A DNA stretch of 8,066 nt, taken from assembly GCA_026991065.1 (NCBI GenBank), contig JALXCG010000127.1, positions 1 through 8,066 of the forward strand, written 5' to 3'. This stretch comes from JALXCG01 sp026991065 [NCBI: Gemmatimonadota bacterium]. GTDB lineage: Bacteria > GCA-2686955. The notes below the pieces were generated by a model. That model saw only the letters and a program-made list of their open reading frames with translations, was not told where the DNA came from and ran no database searches. The position numbers and the translations under genes were made by a program. Shown in pieces: positions 7,045 to 8,066 of the stretch. How positions within the stretch are numbered: position 1 is the first letter of the stretch; the number at the start of each line of letters is the position of its first letter.

Positions 7045-7875
7045 CTACTCAACCGTTACATAGTTCAAATCGGAGCAGTTGTAGTTACCACCCTGAATCA
7101 GGCCCACCCGCGCGCGATAATCGCCCGCAATCGCATTGCCTGGAACTGTAACCACCACATCACCGGAGGCGGTGGCGTGCGGCGGCAGGGTGAGTGTCAT
7201 GGTCTGCAGCGGGTTGCCGGCGTACTCGTTGTGGCCCGGCAGAATCACGTCGAGGACCGCATCGAGCGTCTGCGTGGCCGCGGTGCGGTTGGTCAGCGTC
7301 ACCCCGAGAGTCACCGTTTGCCCCCCACTGGTGGTCAGAAAACGCGGCTGGATCTGATGGATCACCACGTCCGCCAGATTGGCATCGATCTGCCCCTGGA
7401 TGCCGTTGAAGTTGCCGCCGTAGCCGGCCTCGCCCCAGACAAGGCGAAAATCCTGATCGAGCACTGCGTTGTAGGGGATGTAGCCGTTGCCGTAATCCCA
7501 ATAGAGCTGATCCGCCGTGTCGAAGAGCCACGGCCAACCGCCGGCCGTCAAGCCACCGCTGTATTGAGCGGCCTTGGATTCAAACTGAGCCTGGTTGTCG
7601 GCGCCGATGGTCAGAATCATCACGCCCTGGTCCTTATTCGGATTCCACAGGCCGTCCATCATCGCCGCCCACTCACTGTTGCAGGGGCCGCACCAGTATT
7701 CACCAAAATTGAGCACAATGATCTTGCCCTTGTAATCGTAAAGGCTGTGGCTGATCCCTTCGGTGTCGACCAGCGTAAAATCGTCGACCACATCTCCGAC
7801 CTGATAGGCAGCTTGCGCGCCGGAGGTCAGAGCACAGAGAGCACCGGCAGCCAGGAAAAGCGGCATGGATCGCAT
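7045..7875 (-). CDS. Secreted TlpA/ResA-like thioredoxin-fold protein with C-terminal Ig-like domain
   Basis: A 276-residue protein. Residues 1-22 are a signal peptide ending in A-Q-A, so the protein acts outside the cytoplasm. Residues about 24-167 are a redoxin/TlpA-type thioredoxin fold. GDVVDDFTLVDTEG and a DYKGKIIVLNFG strand lead to WCGPC at 61-65, and Ile133-Pro134 (YIPYN) provides the usual cis-proline loop facing the active site. Family members with this motif reduce or shuffle disulfides, or support cytochrome c maturation; which applies here is unknown. FGEY replaces the common FWAT before WCGPC. Residues about 172-276 form an extra Ig-like domain (TTSGGQTVTLGVTLTNRT, TVPGN at 243-247, GDYRARVGLI) absent from ordinary TlpA proteins of about 160-190 residues. 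The start is supported by GGAG 8 nt upstream. No sorting domain follows. It converges on the giant gene, so the two are not co-transcribed. Confidence 0.93.
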   Translation of the reverse strand: MRSMPLFLAAGALCALTSGAQAAYQVGDVVDDFTLVDTEGISHSLYDYKGKIIVLNFGEYWCGPCNSEWAAMMDGLWNPNKDQGVMILTIGADNQAQFESKAAQYSGGLTAGGWPWLFDTADQLYWDYGNGYIPYNAVLDQDFRLVWGEAGYGGNFNGIQGQIDANLADVVIHQIQPRFLTTSGGQTVTLGVTLTNRTAATQTLDAVLDVILPGHNEYAGNPLQTMTLTLPPHATASGDVVVTVPGNAIAGDYRARVGLIQGGNYNCSDLNYVTVE

Positions 7876-7883
7876 GAAAAGGA

Positions 7884-7887
7884 CTCC
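7884..7887 (-). promoter_or_regulatory. Shine-Dalgarno GGAG for the thioredoxin-like gene
   Basis: On the minus strand TGGAGT precedes the ATG at 7873-7875, with 8 nt between GGAG and the start codon. This is ideal spacing and favours this start over the second Met codon (residue 4, 7864-7866). Confidence 0.7.
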
Positions 7888-7908
7888 ATTGAGGGTTTGG
7901 GGGGGGAA

Positions 7909-7922
7909 CGGAGCGCGCTCCG
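7909..7922. promoter_or_regulatory. Perfect 14-bp palindrome in the leader of the thioredoxin-like gene
   Basis: CGGAGCGCGCTCCG equals its own reverse complement over all 14 bases. It lies between the candidate TATGAT box (7940-7945) and the ribosome-binding site, next to a run of eight G (7899-7906). It could be an operator for a dimeric regulator or a small leader hairpin (5-bp stem, CGCG loop). GC-rich context makes chance occurrence less improbable. Confidence 0.3.
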
Positions 7923-7939
7923 AATATCATTTCGTTTGA

Positions 7940-7945
7940 ATCATA
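7940..7945 (-). promoter_or_regulatory. Candidate -10 box (TATGAT) for the thioredoxin-like gene
   Basis: Read on the minus strand, 7945 to 7940 is TATGAT, five of six to consensus, within the only clearly AT-rich patch upstream of the gene and 64 nt before the ATG. No good -35 box lies 16-18 nt upstream (that position reads TGGAGG). Its surrounding GGTTATGATTC matches the yaaA upstream GGCTATGATTC at 10 of 11 positions. Confidence 0.3.
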
Positions 7946-8007
7946 ACCCCGTCCCGCTGCCCCCTCCAGGGAAAGAATCGGCGGCGCAAAGACCACCAGC
8001 GGCGTCC

Positions 8008-8050
8008 GGCGCGGATCTCTTTTTTTGTGGATGTGCACCCGCTCCGCGCC
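8008..8050. repeat. Inverted repeat with 8-bp arms and a T7 run in the loop
   Basis: GGCGCGGA (8008-8015) is matched by TCCGCGCC (8043-8050) across 27 nt. The loop holds seven consecutive T (8020-8026) and the palindrome GTGCAC (8033-8038). It lies upstream of the minus-strand thioredoxin-like gene, at the window edge. It could be the end of a transcription unit lying beyond the window, or a protein-binding site; no function can be assigned. Confidence 0.3.
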
Positions 8051-8066
8051 ACCCAACACGAGCGCG

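Noticed and set aside
7700-8059. 119-codon minus-strand frame overlapping the thioredoxin-like gene
   Set aside because: It overlaps the real gene in another frame and reads into its signal peptide region; the Shine-Dalgarno and domain evidence favour the 276-residue gene.

Overview
The window (about 60% G+C by eye) looks like chromosomal DNA from a Gram-negative bacterium of the FCB superphylum. Lineages such as Candidatus Eisenbacteria, Krumholzibacteriota or Latescibacterota are my guess; no marker gene is present to settle it. The guess rests on a giant exported beta-helix protein ending in a 'PNPFNP' FlgD-like / type-A sorting-like domain, beside a secreted TlpA-like thioredoxin that carries an extra Ig-like domain.

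Layout. Positions 1-321 (minus) hold the N-terminal 107 codons of a YaaA-family protein, cut by the window edge. Positions 322-593 are a divergent intergenic region with a candidate minus-strand promoter (TATGAT) and an inverted repeat that encloses a GATAAT box on the plus strand. Positions 594-6737 (plus) encode one 2047-residue secreted protein. It has a signal peptide, six tandem beta-helix modules of about 288 residues (the sixth shortened and capped), an Ig-like domain, a low-complexity linker and a C-terminal sorting-like domain. Positions 6738-7044 are a convergent intergenic region with two GC-rich hairpins, one beyond each gene end. Positions 7045-7875 (minus) encode a 276-residue secreted thioredoxin-fold protein with WCGPC and a C-terminal Ig-like domain. 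Positions 7876-8066 hold its ribosome-binding site, a perfect 14-bp palindrome, a TATGAT box and a longer inverted repeat.

How the parts may fit. The two complete genes converge, so they are not an operon, but both products are exported and they appear to share the same kind of Ig-like domain (a common TVPGN plus beta-strand pattern). The large protein has 22 cysteines in its mature part, so an extracytoplasmic thiol protein is a plausible but unproven neighbour. YaaA is a cytoplasmic peroxide-stress/iron protein and is probably unrelated in function. The most unusual element is the regular six-module array, in which each copy has a DxNxDG calcium-type loop. I see no CRISPR, tRNA, rRNA, insertion sequence or clear defence system.
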